This document shows positions 37,411 through 46,957 of a stretch of DNA of 64,000 nucleotides, one piece after another (positions within the stretch are counted from its first letter, which is position 1; the number at the start of each line of letters is the position of its first letter). The stretch spans positions 1 through 64,000 of the forward strand of contig NZ_NMWV01000006.1 in assembly GCF_002860405.1 (NCBI RefSeq), in the 5' to 3' direction. The notes under the pieces were generated by a model. That model saw only the letters and a list, made by a program, of their open reading frames with translations, made no database searches and was not told the DNA's origin. This DNA comes from Bifidobacterium imperatoris. Lineage in GTDB: Bacteria; Actinomycetota; Actinomycetes; Actinomycetales; Bifidobacteriaceae. Made by a program: the position numbers and the translations under genes.

Positions 37411-38862
37411 TTATGCTGAGCGGTACCTTCTATTACGGTTTTCACCCTCCGCAATGATTTTCCCAGATTGCATCAATTTGGTTAAATGCCGTAATACCGT
37501 GCGTGAAGTAACCTGCGCTTCCTGAGCTATTTCAGAACTAGAAACCAATCCATGTTTTGACAGTAATCTTTCAATCACGGCATCAACATCATCACCGCCC
37601 GATGCATCATCGTTTTCATGGATTTTTCCGTCGCGTTGCTTCGTGTATGGTAGCACCCTACCATCATCTGACTTGAACGTCTCATGCGGCACCGGAACAA
37701 AAGCCTTGAATACATCTCCGTCTTCCAACATAGGTTCTTGGCCGGAATATAAGTGCGAGTATCGATATATGTTGCGCGTTCCACTACCTAAGTCATCGGC
37801 ACGGCCAATTTGAGTAAAGAACCCAGCAATCACAGGATTCTTAGGCATTGGATTAAAATCGTCCAACGTAACACGCCCTTCAAATAGGGCACGACTTGCA
37901 TTTTCAGTATGGATACCCGCATTATCAATCACAACGCGCGCGATAAAAGGGTTGGTGTATTCACGATGAATAAGTAGATTGGAAATCAACTCACGGCATA
38001 TTATGTTACGGGCACTTATTCGAACACCGTCTTCCAATACAAATGCATCTGGCGTTCGGGCTTGAACAAAAGCCATAAGTTGATCATATGCATCGAGCAA
38101 ATTGGTGGACACAGTAAGCCTGTCATCATATCGGTCCAAATTCCGACGACGGACAATCGCGTCAGTTTTATACGCAGGGCAAACATCACCGATAACTTCA
38201 TCATTCCCAAGCAACAGCACAGAAGCTAAGGTCAATCCTTGTTCTCCGGTTTGCCGGTCGCGGCTATACAGTTTCGCCGCACGAAGCATCTGTTCACGAC
38301 TCAATGAAAGCCACGGATGATTAGGATCGCGCAGTCGAATGAGGTCATAGGTCCGTTCAATTAGATCCGGGCGTAAATCTTCAATCGTCACATATGGATA
38401 GATACGACGTTCAGAATAAATGCTCTGCTTCCGCAAATACATCAACGAAATCTGCGAGTCGTCACACACACGAACGTCGGCATCAGCCCGTCGATCATAA
38501 ATCATGTTTTTATACCGGTAAACTGACGGGCCAGCCGGTACCCATATTCTAAGAATCAGGCCTTCATCTGTGCTAATACGCTCAGTTTCAAATGCCGGCG
38601 CTGGATTGAACGAATTCGGGTTACAAGTCACGTTCGCGATATTGCGCTCAATATCGCGAACCAGTTTGGGATTAATACCCAAAATGTTACCTTTATCATC
38701 GATCCCCAAGAAAATACTGCCACCCTGACGATTAGCGAAGGAGCATATCGTTTCAAAGGTATCCGGCTCCGGCATTGAGCCACATCGCTTAAATTCTTGA
38801 GCGATACCTTCGCCTTGGGCAATTTTTATTTTCAGTTCGTGTGGAGTCAACGCTGCCCTCAC
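37411..38862 (-). CDS. AlbA/Schlafen-type ATP-binding regulator with winged helix
   Basis: A 483-residue protein: an N-terminal AlbA_2/AAA_4 domain (about 14-130; FETICSFANRQGGSIFLGID), a GHKL-like ATPase segment (AFVLEDGVRISARNIICREL) and a C-terminal winged helix (GLVSSSEIAQEAQVTSRTVL). Such proteins are DNA-binding regulators that are often autoregulatory. A perfect palindrome array lies 12 bp upstream. The start at 38862 is not supported by a strong RBS. Confidence 0.88.
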   Translation of the reverse strand: MRAALTPHELKIKIAQGEGIAQEFKRCGSMPEPDTFETICSFANRQGGSIFLGIDDKGNILGINPKLVRDIERNIANVTCNPNSFNPAPAFETERISTDEGLILRIWVPAGPSVYRYKNMIYDRRADADVRVCDDSQISLMYLRKQSIYSERRIYPYVTIEDLRPDLIERTYDLIRLRDPNHPWLSLSREQMLRAAKLYSRDRQTGEQGLTLASVLLLGNDEVIGDVCPAYKTDAIVRRRNLDRYDDRLTVSTNLLDAYDQLMAFVQARTPDAFVLEDGVRISARNIICRELISNLLIHREYTNPFIARVVIDNAGIHTENASRALFEGRVTLDDFNPMPKNPVIAGFFTQIGRADDLGSGTRNIYRYSHLYSGQEPMLEDGDVFKAFVPVPHETFKSDDGRVLPYTKQRDGKIHENDDASGGDDVDAVIERLLSKHGLVSSSEIAQEAQVTSRTVLRHLTKLMQSGKIIAEGENRNRRYRSA

Positions 38863-38873
38863 TTACAACATTG

Positions 38874-38922
38874 CGGACATGTTATCGGACATGTTATCGG
38901 ACATGTCCGATAACATGTCCGC
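38874..38922. repeat. CGGACATGTTAT repeat array with a 36-bp palindrome
   Basis: CGGACATGTTAT starts at 38874 and 38886, followed by CGGACATGTCCG at 38898 and the inverted ATAACATGTCCG. The part from 38886 to 38921 is a perfect 36-bp palindrome. It sits immediately upstream of the AlbA-type regulator and is a likely self-operator. Confidence 0.92.
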
Positions 38923-38978
38923 AAATTTAGCTCACGGCAAACAACATCGGCCATCAAGTCGCCGTATAGTCATCACCA

Positions 38979-41057
38979 CTACCGCTGACCACACAGGGCA
39001 CTGACAATCATCTTGGCGTAGGCTTCGTCACCCAGTCCGGCACCATTGGTCAGATGCGTTCCATCATCATAGAAGTATTCACTATGGCCTTCGCTCACCC
39101 CATGCCAATCAATCACGCCGACATTCGCATGATTAGCAGCCACCGAGCGTAGGTTCTGATTCACCCAATCCTGAGCGATGCCCGGATCGCGAACCGTGAC
39201 AAAATACACCGGTTTGCCATTGACCGCCGACACCACAGCTTCAAACGCCTCCGGACGGCTCGTACTGGCAACGTTCGCGCCTAGGGCCGCAATCACCACG
39301 CTCTTATCGTCACCTGCGGCGAGATGCTGCTGATATAGGGCAGGGAATTCGGTGATTGGGCGACCCACCTTATTGTCTTCAACGGCATTCGGCAACGTGA
39401 CATCCAGCACACTTCTGGCGCCCATCGCCACCGAATCAGTGATGATCAGCGGATCGGCACTGCAAACACCGGTGGAGGCATCGTACGTCCAGCTAGACGT
39501 GTCGAGATTCTCCGGCACCTTTTCCGCCACCGGTTTCAACTTGCCATCATCCTCCTGCTGCACCTGTTGGTTAGCGGCATCAGGTTCCGATGGGTCGTCG
39601 ACTGCAGACTTCCTATCAGGCTTGGCCTGGCGCTTCACCGTAGAGGTCTGCGCCACTACCGGACGCAACTGCGCGGAGCGTGCCTGCGCAATGTCATTCC
39701 AGTCAAGCGGCAGCACGCACAGCAGCACAGTCGCCGCCGCACATATGGCGACAATCACACGGCGGCAGATGACACGCGCTCGCTCAATACCAGCACGCTT
39801 AGCCACCGCAGCTTTAGCTTGACGGTTTTGCGCACGAGTCGCCGCCACCGGCTGCACAGCCTCGGCAAGAGCGCGTGGCGCATGCTCGACCAGCTGATAG
39901 AACGCTTCCGCGGTGAACCACAATACCAGCGCCTGCACAATCCACTCCCACCATGCCAAATCGGTGGTTCTGGTGGCCGGGTTCATCATTTCCAGCAGAG
40001 GATAATGCACCAAATAAAGCGAGAACGAACGCGAACCGATATACCGCAGCGGGCGAACCGAAAGCACACGACCCACCATGCTTGCAGGGTTCATTGCCAC
40101 GGCCAGCAGAACCGCGGTCAGCAATGCTGCAACCAAATAACCACCGCGGTAGAGAATCGTCATATCCGAGCGGATGGCAATGAATCCAATAATTAGCAGG
40201 AGCAGCACCACACCGCCAATAGCATCGGCAATAGTCGAGTGCTTCGGCTGTGTTGTTTGATCAGCATCAGCGCACTTAGCGCGGCCGTTCGGCAGCAGCA
40301 CAGCCAACAGCGCACCGGCCAACAATTCCGCAAGGCGCGTATCCAGTCCGTAGTACACACGGCTTCCTGCTGCGTTCGGATCGAACAGCACTGCCATCAG
40401 CACAGTGGACGCAATCATCAACGCTGCGACTACTGCCGCGCGCATCTTGCGCGACGAGCACAGGCGACATAGCACGAACAACACTATCGGCCACAGAATA
40501 TAGAACTGCATTAGCAGGCCGAGGAACCACAGGTGCGTGAGTGGCGAGGGCAAGCCTGCTGCAGCGAAATAAGAAACATGGCGGAAAATGTATGCCCAAT
40601 TGCTTACAAAGAACAACGATGGTAACGCATCGGACTGTGCTTTGGGCAGCAGGCTCGGCGAAACCAGATAACCGCCCAGTGCAGCGAGCGCAATGATCAC
40701 CACCACAGGTGGCACGAGTCGCTTGGCACGCTTGTGCAGATATGTGCCGTAGGAGATGGTGCCCGTGCGGCTGATTTCCGCAGTAATACTGCGGGTGATA
40801 AGAAAACCGCTGATAACGAAGAACATGGTGACGCCCAGGAATCCGCCTTGCAACAGTGAGGGACGGGTATGGTAGGCGACAACGCCGAGGATGGCAAGTG
40901 CACGAAGTCCGTCGATGGCTCCTATATGCCGACGAACTTTCACTGGTTTAGTTATGTTGATTGCTGTCGCACCGCCGACATTGTTCTCACGGTGTTGGCG
41001 TGAGGATGCGACACGTCCGACATACTGCTCACTGCTAGGAAACGCCATGATTTGCAT
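38979..41057 (-). CDS. OafA-type membrane acyltransferase with SGNH domain
   Basis: A protein of about 692 residues. The N-terminal half is an acyltransferase_3 domain with about ten membrane segments (HIGAIDGLRALAILGVVAYH ... LQGGFLGVTMFFVISGFLIT). After a Lys/Asp/Gln-rich linker comes an SGNH hydrolase-like domain outside the cell: ITDSVAMGARS as block I, ALGANV, and the Asp/His pair in YDDGTHLTNGAG. This architecture O-acetylates peptidoglycan or cell-surface polysaccharide. The start is uncertain: ATG at 41057 or 41048, neither with a clear RBS. Confidence 0.9.
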   Translation of the reverse strand: MQIMAFPSSEQYVGRVASSRQHRENNVGGATAINITKPVKVRRHIGAIDGLRALAILGVVAYHTRPSLLQGGFLGVTMFFVISGFLITRSITAEISRTGTISYGTYLHKRAKRLVPPVVVIIALAALGGYLVSPSLLPKAQSDALPSLFFVSNWAYIFRHVSYFAAAGLPSPLTHLWFLGLLMQFYILWPIVLFVLCRLCSSRKMRAAVVAALMIASTVLMAVLFDPNAAGSRVYYGLDTRLAELLAGALLAVLLPNGRAKCADADQTTQPKHSTIADAIGGVVLLLLIIGFIAIRSDMTILYRGGYLVAALLTAVLLAVAMNPASMVGRVLSVRPLRYIGSRSFSLYLVHYPLLEMMNPATRTTDLAWWEWIVQALVLWFTAEAFYQLVEHAPRALAEAVQPVAATRAQNRQAKAAVAKRAGIERARVICRRVIVAICAAATVLLCVLPLDWNDIAQARSAQLRPVVAQTSTVKRQAKPDRKSAVDDPSEPDAANQQVQQEDDGKLKPVAEKVPENLDTSSWTYDASTGVCSADPLIITDSVAMGARSVLDVTLPNAVEDNKVGRPITEFPALYQQHLAAGDDKSVVIAALGANVASTSRPEAFEAVVSAVNGKPVYFVTVRDPGIAQDWVNQNLRSVAANHANVGVIDWHGVSEGHSEYFYDDGTHLTNGAGLGDEAYAKMIVSALCGQR

Positions 41058-41337
41058 GGTATTGCGCAGTGCTAACAAAAAGTAAGCATATCGAGTCGCC
41101 GGCCGCCGCCTTGCGCATATTTTCACACCACAATCGTCTCACTATGTGAGTGGGAACATCATTTTCTTGAATTTACGATCTCTTTGAACAGTTTCTTAGA
41201 CAACGGCTTGATACACCACTATCGATTCCACATATAGCCACGCCGCCGCTCCCCCCACCGCATGGCTTCTAGCATGGAGCCCACGAATGCAACCGAACAA
41301 CAAGCATCGCTAAAGAGCCACACAGAAGGGGCATTTC

Positions 41338-41892
41338 ATGGCACGAGTCGCCGCTACCGATCCTCAGGAGATTTCCGCCGAGGCCCACGCAGCATGGGAT
41401 GAGTTGAAAGCCAACAATGGGCTGACCAACATGCAGCAGGTCCTGCTGCGCGATTACGGAACTTTCCTCGCCTATCGCGCATGGCATCACTCGTGGGACA
41501 GCCTGAACGCCACGGTTGGCAGCACGGATGCCACCATCTTCGCGCACGCCATTTCCCGTACTGGCAGCTGTCTGCTCTGCTCGCTGTTCTTCGTCAGCGA
41601 CTTGCGAGACCTCGGCATCGACCCCAATGAATTCGAGCCTAACGAGCGCCAGCAACTCTTGATTGACTTCGCCGAAGCCATCGTCAAGAACCCAACCGCA
41701 GTGCCGGACGAACTGTTCACCCGTCTGCGCACGTACTTCAACGACAACGACATCGTGGTGCTGGTTGGCTTCGCCGGCCAAATGATCGCCGGAAACACCT
41801 TTAATTCCGTGCTGCACGTCGACGTTGATGGCCGTCTCAAGCCACTGGAGCACACTTTCGTACCACAGACCTGGAGAGATTCAATCCAATGA
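41338..41892 (+). CDS. Carboxymuconolactone decarboxylase (AhpD-like) family protein
   Basis: A 184-residue helical protein. The CMD motif with redox pair CLLC appears in FAHAISRTGSCLLCSLFFV (about residues 74-82). AhpD-like members use such cysteines to reduce peroxides. Its stop overlaps the start of the alcohol dehydrogenase (ATGA), so the two are coupled, which suggests a common redox substrate. Confidence 0.85.
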   Translation: MARVAATDPQEISAEAHAAWDELKANNGLTNMQQVLLRDYGTFLAYRAWHHSWDSLNATVGSTDATIFAHAISRTGSCLLCSLFFVSDLRDLGIDPNEFEPNERQQLLIDFAEAIVKNPTAVPDELFTRLRTYFNDNDIVVLVGFAGQMIAGNTFNSVLHVDVDGRLKPLEHTFVPQTWRDSIQ

Positions 41893-43055
41893 GCTTCACG
41901 TATTACAGCGATAACCGCCTCGTCTTCGGCACTGATGCGCAGCAGCACCTCCAAGAGCTGCTGGCTCCATATCATCCGACTTCCATCCTGCTGGTGTACA
42001 GCGGCGATTACGTCTTCGACCTCGGTATCCATGACACAGTAATCGCAGCAGCGGATGCTCTCGGCGCCAAGGTTCTTGAGAACGGCAGCGTGGTGCCGAA
42101 TCCGCGCATTGAGCTCGTCCGCGAGCTGGTAGACACCGCGCGAGCCAATAATGTTGACTTCATTCTGGCCGCAGGTGGTGCAAGCTCATTCGACACTGCT
42201 AAAGCCGTTGGCGTAGGCGTGCCTTATGCCGGCGATGTATGGGATTTGTTCGATGGCACCCACGAGCCCACTGAGACATTGCCGGTTGGCGTTATCAGCA
42301 CGATTCCAGGCTCGGGTTCCGAGGTGTCCGATTGCGCAGTGCTGCAGCAGGGCAAGGATAAGCGCGCATTGGAAACGCGACTGATTATTCCGAAGTTTGC
42401 CATTGTCAACCCTGAATATTCGCGCACCACGCCGTACCGTTATCAGGCAGCTGCTGTGGCTGATCTGGCCGTAGGATTCCTGGAGCCATACTTCACCTCC
42501 GGAGCTCATATCGAAGCTGCAGATCGACTGCTCGAAGGCGGATTCATCGCAGCGCTGACCGCTGGCCGACGATTCGCCGCCGACCCTCAGGATCTTGCCA
42601 CCCGCACGGAACTGCATTGGCTTTCCGCCACCATGTTCAATCACTGCTGGCTGGCCACCGGCAGTGTGAACGATTGGACCACGCACCGCCTCGAGCATGA
42701 GCTGGGCGGTGAATACGATGTGATTCACGGCGAAGGCATTGCAGCCATCCTGCCTTCCATCATTCGCTACGTGGGCCGGCGTGCTCCAGAGCGATATGCG
42801 CAGCTGGCGGCACGCGTGTTCGGAGCCGACCCGTACGACTACACGCCGCAGCAGGCGGCCAATCTGCTGGCCGACCGGCTCGAAGAACACTTCCGCGCGC
42901 TCGGCTTGGCGGTCAGTCTGCACGAGTTGGATATTCCGCGTTCAGGCATCGAACATGTTGCCGATGTGCTCACCGGCAACGGCACTAAGACCGTGGGCAA
43001 TTACTCGCCGCTTAATCGCGACGATGTGATCGCCATACTCGAGCTCGCCTATTAG
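41889..43055 (+). CDS. Iron-type alcohol dehydrogenase-like protein with one metal ligand changed
   Basis: A 388-residue group III dehydrogenase. The nucleotide site is FILAAGGASSFDTAKAVGVG and the family block VISTIPGSGSEVSDCAVL. Of the four metal ligands (Asp, His, His, His in FucO/YqhD), I find Asp192, His266 and His280, but the position of the second ligand (D+4) is Gly196 (ADLAVG). The metal site may therefore be altered. It is coupled to the CMD gene and lies 63 bp before the MetNIQ-like genes. The substrate is unknown. Confidence 0.85.
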   Translation: MSFTYYSDNRLVFGTDAQQHLQELLAPYHPTSILLVYSGDYVFDLGIHDTVIAAADALGAKVLENGSVVPNPRIELVRELVDTARANNVDFILAAGGASSFDTAKAVGVGVPYAGDVWDLFDGTHEPTETLPVGVISTIPGSGSEVSDCAVLQQGKDKRALETRLIIPKFAIVNPEYSRTTPYRYQAAAVADLAVGFLEPYFTSGAHIEAADRLLEGGFIAALTAGRRFAADPQDLATRTELHWLSATMFNHCWLATGSVNDWTTHRLEHELGGEYDVIHGEGIAAILPSIIRYVGRRAPERYAQLAARVFGADPYDYTPQQAANLLADRLEEHFRALGLAVSLHELDIPRSGIEHVADVLTGNGTKTVGNYSPLNRDDVIAILELAY

Positions 43056-43118
43056 CACTGTTACTGCTCACGCGGGTTCTTTCCACGTACCGCATACCGT
43101 CACAAGAGAGGATTCAAG

Positions 43119-44174
43119 ATGGCGGAAACACCACATTCCCCAGCGGTCGCCATACGCGACCTCAAGAAGATCTACCACACTGAAGAAGGCAGCAAAACCG
43201 CACTGCAGGATATCAATCTGACCATTGAGAAGGGCGATATCTACGGCATTATGGGCTTAAGCGGTGCCGGCAAAAGCACCTTGGTCCGCTGTATCAACGG
43301 ACTCGAACAATTCGATGAGGGTTCGCTACTCGTCAACGGCAACAGCATCAGTGATTTAAAGCCTAAGGAATTGCGCGGTCTCAGGCGGCGCATCGGCATG
43401 ATCTTCCAGTCATTCAACCTCATGCCATCCAGAACCGTAGCCGGCAATGTGGAGTTGCCGTTGCTGAATACCGGGCTCGATAAGGAAGCGCGCGCCAAGC
43501 GCGTGGCCGAACTGCTGGAACTCGTGGAGTTGGCGGATAAAGCCGAGAACTACCCCAATGAACTATCCGGCGGCCAAAAGCAGCGCGTGGCCATTGCACG
43601 CGCGCTAGCCAACGAGCCCGATATTCTACTCTCCGATGAGGCGACCAGTGCGTTGGACCCCAACACCACCAAATCCATTCTGGCTTTGTTGCGTCAACTG
43701 CATGACTCGCTCGGGCTCACCATTGTGGTGATCACCCATCAGATGTCCGTGATCAAGCAGATTTGCAACAAAGTGGCTGTGCTCGACCACGGCACCATTG
43801 TGGAGCAGGGACGCGTATTCGATATCTTCGCCAACCCGCAAGCGCCGCTCACCCAATCGTTCGTGGCCACCACCTCCAACCTCGATAAGGTCAACGATCT
43901 TATCGCAGAACATTCGCCGCTTATCGATACCGGCAAGAACGGCATCCTGCTGCGCATGAAGTACGTGTCCAAGGAGGTTTCCGAGCCGCTCGTCTCCCAT
44001 ATCTCCCGCCAATTCAACATCGACGCGAACATCGTGTTCGGCGATATCGACGTGGTCGACGGCTCCCCGCTGGGCGGACTCGTCGTGGTGTTGAACGGGC
44101 AGCGCGACGACATTCTTGCAGCTATTGACTATCTGAAAAACCGCAATATCGGAATCGAGGTACTGGCATCATGA
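43119..44174 (+). CDS. metN: MetN-like ABC ATPase
   Basis: A 351-residue ATPase for D/L-methionine-type import. Walker A is GLSGAGKST (about residues 45-53), signature LSGGQKQR, Walker B ILLSDEAT, and a C-terminal NIL domain (about 270-351) typical of MetN. It overlaps metI by 4 bp. It is the first gene of metN-metI-metQ. Confidence 0.93.
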   Translation: MAETPHSPAVAIRDLKKIYHTEEGSKTALQDINLTIEKGDIYGIMGLSGAGKSTLVRCINGLEQFDEGSLLVNGNSISDLKPKELRGLRRRIGMIFQSFNLMPSRTVAGNVELPLLNTGLDKEARAKRVAELLELVELADKAENYPNELSGGQKQRVAIARALANEPDILLSDEATSALDPNTTKSILALLRQLHDSLGLTIVVITHQMSVIKQICNKVAVLDHGTIVEQGRVFDIFANPQAPLTQSFVATTSNLDKVNDLIAEHSPLIDTGKNGILLRMKYVSKEVSEPLVSHISRQFNIDANIVFGDIDVVDGSPLGGLVVVLNGQRDDILAAIDYLKNRNIGIEVLAS

Positions 44175-44851
44175 CCGGACTGCTTTCCACATGGTTCCCC
44201 AACGTGGTTACCCGACTGCCGGAATTCTTCGACAGTTTCGTACAAACGCTGATTATGCTCGGCGTCACCGGATTCATCTCCTTCATCGCGGCAACATTCC
44301 TCGGCGTCATCTTGACCATTACGCAAAAGGGCGGGCTTACGCCGAATCCGGTGGTGTTCAACGTTATCGACAAGATAGTGAACCTGTTCCGTTCCATCCC
44401 GTTCATTATTCTTGCCGCCGCACTTGTGCCGGTCACCCGCGCTTTGGTAGGCACCGCCATTGGCACCAAAGGTGCCATCTTCCCGCTGATTGTAGGTATT
44501 ACGCCATTCTTCACTCGCCAGATTCAGTCCGCGTTAAGTGGCGTGGATCCGGGCTTCATTGAAGCGGCCGTATCTATGGGCATGAGCACGCCAGAGATCA
44601 TTTTCCGTGTTTATCTGCGTGAAGGTATCCCGGCGATCATTCGAGTCACCACCATCACGATGGTCAGCCTTATCGGTCTTACCGCCATCGTCGGCATCGT
44701 TGGAGGCGGCGGCTTGGGTGACTTCGCTATCCGCTACGGCTACCAGCGTTACATGCTGGACGCAACCTACGCCACCATTATTGTGCTCGTGCTGCTTATC
44801 GGACTCATCGAGTTCGTTGGCCGCCTGCTGGTGGAAATCACCGAGCACTGA
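44171..44851 (+). CDS. metI: MetI-like ABC permease
   Basis: A 226-residue inner-membrane protein with about five segments and an EAA loop (FIEAAVSMGMSTPEIIFRVY). It shows the MetI blocks RSIPFIILAAALVPVTR and IGLTAIVGIVGGGGLGDFAI. It overlaps metN by 4 bp and is followed by metQ after 52 bp. Confidence 0.93.
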   Translation: MTGLLSTWFPNVVTRLPEFFDSFVQTLIMLGVTGFISFIAATFLGVILTITQKGGLTPNPVVFNVIDKIVNLFRSIPFIILAAALVPVTRALVGTAIGTKGAIFPLIVGITPFFTRQIQSALSGVDPGFIEAAVSMGMSTPEIIFRVYLREGIPAIIRVTTITMVSLIGLTAIVGIVGGGGLGDFAIRYGYQRYMLDATYATIIVLVLLIGLIEFVGRLLVEITEH

Positions 44852-44903
44852 TCAATCAACACACGTCTCTCGCAACAATCATCAATAGAGAAGGGAAAAT
44901 ATC

Positions 44904-45773
44904 ATGGCCACCACTAACACGAAGAAGAAGGCGAAAATACAGCTCTTTGCCGTGCTTATCGCCGCAGTTGTTGTAATCCTCGTCATTGCAGGTTTCACGT
45001 TCGCGCAGAAAGCTTCCGCGAAGAACGAGACCGTGGTGACGGTAGGCGTTGTTGGCAATTCCGATGATCTCATCTGGGATGCCGTACAGAAGAAACTCGA
45101 CTCAGAGAACGCCAACATCAAGATCAGCCTGAAGACATTCCAGGACGGCATCTACACCAACCAGGCGCTGGCCAACAAGGAGCTCGACCTTACCGCATTC
45201 CAGCACTACGCTTTCCTTGAGCAGGAGGAAAAGGAAAAGGGCTACGACTTCACCGTTATTGGCGACTCCTACATTTCGCCGCTGAACCTGTACTCCAAGA
45301 AGTACAAGAGCGTGGATGAGTTCAAGCCGGGAGACAAGATCGCCATTCCGAGCAACGCCTCCAACACCGGCCGCGCACTCAAGGTGCTGGACAGCGCCGG
45401 CCTAATCAAGCTCAAGGATCCCAATGCCGCCAGCCCAACCGTTGATGATATTGCGGAAAACCCCAGCGGCGTGCAGATTGAGCTGAACGACGCTGCCGCC
45501 ATCATCAACCTGCTGCCTGATTATGCGGGCGGCATCACCAACACCAACTTCATCATCGACGCCGGCATGAAGACCTCTGATGCCATCTACCAGGTGCCTG
45601 ACGCACTGAACAACAAGGCATTCAAGGAATACATCAACGTTATCGTGGCTCGCACCGCCGATAAAGACAACGCCACTTATAAGAAGATCGTGGACGCCTA
45701 CCATTCCAAGGAAGTGGCCAAGGCCATCAACGACAACTACAAGGGTGAGGTTGAACCTGCATTCAAGTACTGA
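44904..45773 (+). CDS. metQ: MetQ/NlpA-type substrate-binding protein with membrane anchor
   Basis: A 289-residue NlpA-family binding protein (VVTVGVVGNSDDLIWDAVQK, NKELDLTAFQHYAFLEQE). The N-terminus has a Lys-rich stretch and one membrane segment (about 14-31) but no lipobox cysteine, unlike most Gram-positive MetQ proteins, so it is probably held by an uncleaved anchor. The start at 44904 follows AGAAGGGA. It should deliver methionine or a related amino acid to MetNI. Confidence 0.9.
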   Translation: MATTNTKKKAKIQLFAVLIAAVVVILVIAGFTFAQKASAKNETVVTVGVVGNSDDLIWDAVQKKLDSENANIKISLKTFQDGIYTNQALANKELDLTAFQHYAFLEQEEKEKGYDFTVIGDSYISPLNLYSKKYKSVDEFKPGDKIAIPSNASNTGRALKVLDSAGLIKLKDPNAASPTVDDIAENPSGVQIELNDAAAIINLLPDYAGGITNTNFIIDAGMKTSDAIYQVPDALNNKAFKEYINVIVARTADKDNATYKKIVDAYHSKEVAKAINDNYKGEVEPAFKY

Positions 45774-45800
45774 TTTGCTTGGGCGAACAGCTAGCCTGGT

Positions 45801-45848
45801 ATGAAAAATCGGGGTTCCGTTGCAGTAAATGGAACCCCGATTTTTCAT
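45801..45848. terminator. Bidirectional terminator between metQ and the GtrA gene
   Basis: ATGAAAAATCGGGGTTCC pairs perfectly with GGAACCCCGATTTTTCAT around a 12-nt loop. The outer A/T blocks act as U-runs for both directions. Confidence 0.95.
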
Positions 45849-45858
45849 ATCAGCTTTA

Positions 45859-46419
45859 TTACTTCGGCCAGCCCTTTGGCGTGTGCTCGATGGACCAGAC
45901 ACCCAGCTTATGAGAGAAGCTGCTCTGCCACTTGGCCTCCAGCTCCTCAGCAGTGAGGCGATTCTCCTTGGACTTCAAACGGTTCATCGCGTTGGTGTGC
46001 GTATCGTCAAGCAGCCACTTACGGATGAGGAAGTTCCACACCATCACCACGGCGGTGGCCACCAGCTTACCCACGTTCGTGCGCAGCAGATACTCGGCAT
46101 GCTGCGAAACGAAGGCGTCATGGTTCATGCCATAGGTGGAAATCCAGATAATTGCGTCATTCATGAACAAGCCAACAACTGCGCCAGCCACGAAGATAAC
46201 GATTTCCATCCAACGGGCCATGTCGTCGCGGTGCTTGAACACGAACTTCATGCTCGCCAGATAGTTGAAAATCAGGGAGATGATGAAGGAGATGGTGGCG
46301 GCAATCACATTGTGCATGTGGAATACGCCAACCAGAAGGTTCAGAATACCCCAGTCAATGATGAAGGCGATGACGCCCACAATGCCGAACTTCATAAGCT
46401 GTGCAATCAGTTTTCTCAC
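45859..46419 (-). CDS. GtrA-family membrane protein
   Basis: A 186-residue protein with about four membrane segments (FGIVGVIAFIIDWGILNLLV, ISFIISLIFNYLASMKFVF). GtrA proteins are thought to move lipid-linked sugars across the membrane for surface glycosylation. No glycosyltransferase is adjacent, so its partner is elsewhere. Confidence 0.88.
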   Translation of the reverse strand: MRKLIAQLMKFGIVGVIAFIIDWGILNLLVGVFHMHNVIAATISFIISLIFNYLASMKFVFKHRDDMARWMEIVIFVAGAVVGLFMNDAIIWISTYGMNHDAFVSQHAEYLLRTNVGKLVATAVVMVWNFLIRKWLLDDTHTNAMNRLKSKENRLTAEELEAKWQSSFSHKLGVWSIEHTPKGWPK

Positions 46420-46559
46420 AGTGGGTATTCAACACTATTGGGCTGACCGTTGGGCGGTATTTTGGCTGTTCTAGCCAATAATCTCCTCAATTCACGCCTC
46501 AGGAATTACTACACTGGCAGGTGTACGCCATTATGTAAGGATTTCATAAGGAGGAATCC

Positions 46560-46907
46560 ATGCCCGTTATTCACACTCACGTTTCCGTGTCCACTACTCC
46601 TGAGCAGCGCGAGGCTTTGAAGGCCGCTTACGGCAAGGCCATCACCGCCGTGCCCGGCAAGTCCGAAGGCTGGCTGATGTGCCCGTTCGAAGACAATATG
46701 CCGATTTACTTCGGCGGCTCCGACGATAAGCCAGCCGCCTACGTTGAGGTCAACGTGTTCGGCCGTTCCGTGCCGGGCTCCGCATGGGAGAAGCTGACCG
46801 AATCCATTATGGCCGCACTGAACTCCACGCTGGGCATTCCTGAGGACCGCACGTACATCCGCTACACCGCCACCACCGACTGGGGCTGGAATGGCGGCAA
46901 CTTCTAG
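46560..46907 (+). CDS. MIF/tautomerase superfamily protein
   Basis: A 115-residue protein. The catalytic N-terminal Pro2 of the tautomerase superfamily follows the start Met (MPVIHTHVSVSTTPEQ). The length and EDRTYIRYTATTDWGWNG near the end fit the MIF/phenylpyruvate tautomerase group. The substrate is unknown. It has a good RBS (AAGGAGG) and its own terminator. Confidence 0.87.
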   Translation: MPVIHTHVSVSTTPEQREALKAAYGKAITAVPGKSEGWLMCPFEDNMPIYFGGSDDKPAAYVEVNVFGRSVPGSAWEKLTESIMAALNSTLGIPEDRTYIRYTATTDWGWNGGNF

Positions 46908-46915
46908 TTGCAATA

Positions 46916-46946
46916 AAAAAGCTCCCTCATCAGAGGGAGCTTTTTA
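46916..46946. terminator. Bidirectional terminator between tautomerase and fhs
   Basis: AGCTCCCTC-ATCA-GAGGGAGCT with flanking A6 and T5 runs, between convergent genes. Confidence 0.95.
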
Positions 46947-46957
46947 GTTGTGATAGG

